A stretch of 64,000 nucleotides of DNA, taken from Thermococcus sp. M39. Its GTDB lineage: Archaea > Methanobacteriota_B > Thermococci > Thermococcales > Thermococcaceae. The stretch lies in contig NZ_SNUG01000004.1 in NCBI RefSeq assembly GCF_012027325.1, positions 62,001 to 126,000 of the forward strand, read 5' to 3'. Position numbers and translations under genes: made by a program. Of this stretch, positions 62,488-64,000 are shown in pieces. A model generated the notes under the pieces. That model was not told where the DNA came from. It worked only from the letters and a program-made list of their open reading frames with translations, and ran no database searches. The stretch's first letter is position 1, and every line of letters starts with the position of its first letter.

Positions 62488-63735
62488 ATGGAGGAGGCAC
62501 TTCAAAAGAAATTGGAATCTAAAACGCTGAATTATGAGAGCTACTTCTCAGACAAAGCTTTGCAGATGAAAGCATCTGAAATTAGAGAGCTTTTAAAGCT
62601 TGTTGAGACTTCTGATGTAATTTCAATGGCGGGAGGATTGCCAAATCCTGCAACATTTCCAAAAGAAGAAATTAAGCAAATTGCTCAAGAAGTCATTGAA
62701 GAGCATGCTGATAAGGCTTTACAGTACGGGACAACAAAGGGGTTCACACCGTTGAGACTCAAAATTGCAGAATGGTTGAGGGACAGGTACGGAATCCCTA
62801 TTTCAAAAGTTGACATTATGATAGTCTCTGGCTCACAACAGGCTTTAGACTTAATAGGAAGAACATTCATCAACCCAGGGGATTTGATAGTAGTTGAGGC
62901 TCCAACTTATCTGGCAGCATTGAATGCATTCAAGTACTACGATCCAAAGTTCATTCAGATTCCTCTTGACGATGAGGGAATGAGAGTTGAGATCCTTGAG
63001 GAGAAGCTTAGAGAGCTTAAAGCGGAGGGCAAGAAGGTTAAGTTTGTTTACACAGTGCCAACCTTCCAAAATCCCGCTGGAGTTACAATGAGTGAAGATA
63101 GGAGAAAATATCTCGTAGAGCTTGCAAGCGAATATGACTTCCTCATAATTGAAGATGACCCCTACGGTGAGCTCCGCTACTCAGGAAAGCCAGTTCCGCC
63201 GATAAAGAGGTTTGACACTGAGGGAAGAGTCTTTTACTTCGGAACCTTCTCAAAGATTCTCGCTCCAGGATTCAGGCTCGGATGGATTGCAGGAGAGCCT
63301 CACTTCATTAGGAAGCTTGAGATTGCCAAGCAAGCAGTTGACCTCTGTACGAATCCATTTGGTCAAGTTATTGCATGGAAGTTCCTTGAAAAAGGACTCT
63401 TAGAGAAGCACATTCCAAAGATAATCGAGTTCTACAAGCCAAAGAGGGACGCGATGCTCGATGCCCTAGAGGATTACATGCCAGAGGGAGTTAAGTGGAC
63501 GAAGCCAGAGGGCGGTATGTTCGTCTGGGCAACTGTTCCAGAGAGTATTGATACAAAGGTGATGCTTGAAAAAGCCGTGAAGAAAGGAGTTGCATACGTG
63601 CCTGGAGAGGCGTTCTTTGCATACAGAGATGTCAAGAATACAATGCGTTTGAACTTTACATATGTTGATGAGGAGAAGATTAAGATTGGAATCCAGAAGC
63701 TTGCCGAGACCATTAAAGAAGAGCTTGGCATGTAA
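62488..63735 (+). CDS. PLP-dependent aminotransferase, class I (2-aminoadipate/aromatic type)
   Basis: A 415-residue fold-type I aminotransferase. ISMAGGLPNPATFP, SGSQQALDLIGRTFINPGD, EDDPYGELRYSG (PLP-phenol contacts) and SFGTFSK-like YFGTFSKILAPGFRLGWIAG with the PLP lysine mark the LysN/ARO8-like group. It could transaminate 2-aminoadipate, branched-chain or aromatic amino acids; the aromatic role would link to IorAB. The longer frame from 62389 contains two TATA-like boxes, so I use ATG 62488, six bases after GGAGGT. Confidence 0.9.
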   Translation: MEEALQKKLESKTLNYESYFSDKALQMKASEIRELLKLVETSDVISMAGGLPNPATFPKEEIKQIAQEVIEEHADKALQYGTTKGFTPLRLKIAEWLRDRYGIPISKVDIMIVSGSQQALDLIGRTFINPGDLIVVEAPTYLAALNAFKYYDPKFIQIPLDDEGMRVEILEEKLRELKAEGKKVKFVYTVPTFQNPAGVTMSEDRRKYLVELASEYDFLIIEDDPYGELRYSGKPVPPIKRFDTEGRVFYFGTFSKILAPGFRLGWIAGEPHFIRKLEIAKQAVDLCTNPFGQVIAWKFLEKGLLEKHIPKIIEFYKPKRDAMLDALEDYMPEGVKWTKPEGGMFVWATVPESIDTKVMLEKAVKKGVAYVPGEAFFAYRDVKNTMRLNFTYVDEEKIKIGIQKLAETIKEELGM

Positions 63736-64000
63736 ACCCTTTTCTTTTCTCCTTGCTTTTAATTTCAGCTTTTTGCAAGTTTATTGTTTTAAGAGCTCAT
63801 GTTGTTCAAACTTAAATTCTCAAGAATGGATGGGGGTAATAACCCACCCAAGTTCATCGACTCCGCCTTCGGCGGTACTCCCTGGGCATTAGAGAATTAG
63901 CTTTTGAAGTTTAATAAGGTTTTGATATGGGGGCATAAAAATTAAAGTGGAATCAAAAAATCAAAGTCTCTCCAGCAGAGAGGCAATCATGAATGGCAGT
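63736..64000. other. Gene-poor window end
   Basis: Mostly AT-rich sequence without a gene that I can support, apart from the GC-rich island listed separately at 63826-63897. A tttaataagg box at about 63911-63920 could be a promoter for a gene beyond the window. Confidence 0.4.
63826..63897. ncRNA. GC-rich island, possible structured RNA or short ORF
   Basis: In an AT-rich spacer, this stretch is clearly GC-rich and has hairpins: ccgcc-ttc-ggcgg, and gggggtaa/ttaccc-type pairing around gggggtaataaccca. In this AT-rich genome GC-rich islands often mark structured RNAs. On the plus strand a frame of about 34 codons also crosses it (ending GGTPWALEN). I cannot choose between the two. Confidence 0.3.

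Overview
The window is a stretch of chromosome from a hyperthermophilic archaeon of the order Thermococcales, most likely a low-GC Thermococcus. The evidence is archaeal information-processing genes (TBP, MBF1, Nop5-fibrillarin, diphthine synthase), TATA-box promoters with GGTGAT/GGAGGT ribosome-binding sites, and typical Thermococcales metabolism: tungsten aldehyde ferredoxin oxidoreductase, indolepyruvate ferredoxin oxidoreductase with an ADP-forming acyl-CoA synthetase subunit, hydrogenase maturation, pyruvoyl-dependent arginine decarboxylase and ribose-1,5-bisphosphate isomerase. The species cannot be fixed from sequence alone.

Layout, left to right. 1-6.8 kb: end of an ABC transporter ATPase, a CooC-like maturation ATPase, an AMP-forming acetyl-CoA synthetase, and hypF-hypE. 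7.0-10.9 kb: an eight-gene Mrp-type antiporter operon with the gene order of the Mrp half of a membrane-bound hydrogenase but no hydrogenase genes. 11-15.5 kb: regulators, a cation/proton antiporter and polyamine genes (pdaD, speD, speE). 15.6-21.8 kb: UbiA prenyltransferase, flippase-like membrane protein, GT4 glycosyltransferase, creatininase-family protein, several unknowns, a PP-loop ATPase and a MIP18-family protein. 21.8-28.7 kb: two ferredoxins plus a truncated third copy, nicotinate phosphoribosyltransferase, flavodoxin, a metallo-beta-lactamase-fold protein, AOR and its radical SAM partner, and tRNA-Arg.

29.99-38.64 kb: an integrated element of 8,606 bp in the 3' half of a tRNA-Val(CAC) gene. 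A 47-bp repeat forms attL and attR, and the integrase gene is split between the two ends; joined in silico it gives an uninterrupted 373-residue SSV-type integrase. The element carries a D5-like SF3 helicase next to iteron-like repeats, a P-loop ATPase, two proteins with paired excisionase-type HTH domains, a small ribbon-helix-helix-like protein, two adjacent proteins that look like Sm/LSm folds, a 107-residue protein with two membrane segments (capsid-like) followed by a coiled-coil protein, and unknowns. It is best read as a small provirus or virus-derived plasmid.

38.6-64 kb: a small zinc-finger gene, a candidate C/D-box sRNA, a membrane-anchored winged-helix regulator, acsA-iorA-iorB, a type IV (McrBC-like) restriction locus with an unusual McrB, an HDAC-family enzyme, TBP, DUF505 and DUF356 proteins, MBF1, the thiolase/DUF35/HMG-CoA synthase set of the mevalonate pathway, the Nop5-fibrillarin operon, ribose-1,5-bisphosphate isomerase and an aminotransferase. 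The most unusual parts are the provirus (especially the LSm-like pair, the repeat-based putative origin and the shared operators), the McrB-like protein with two putative PUA/EVE-type modules, and the hydrogenase-free Mrp module.
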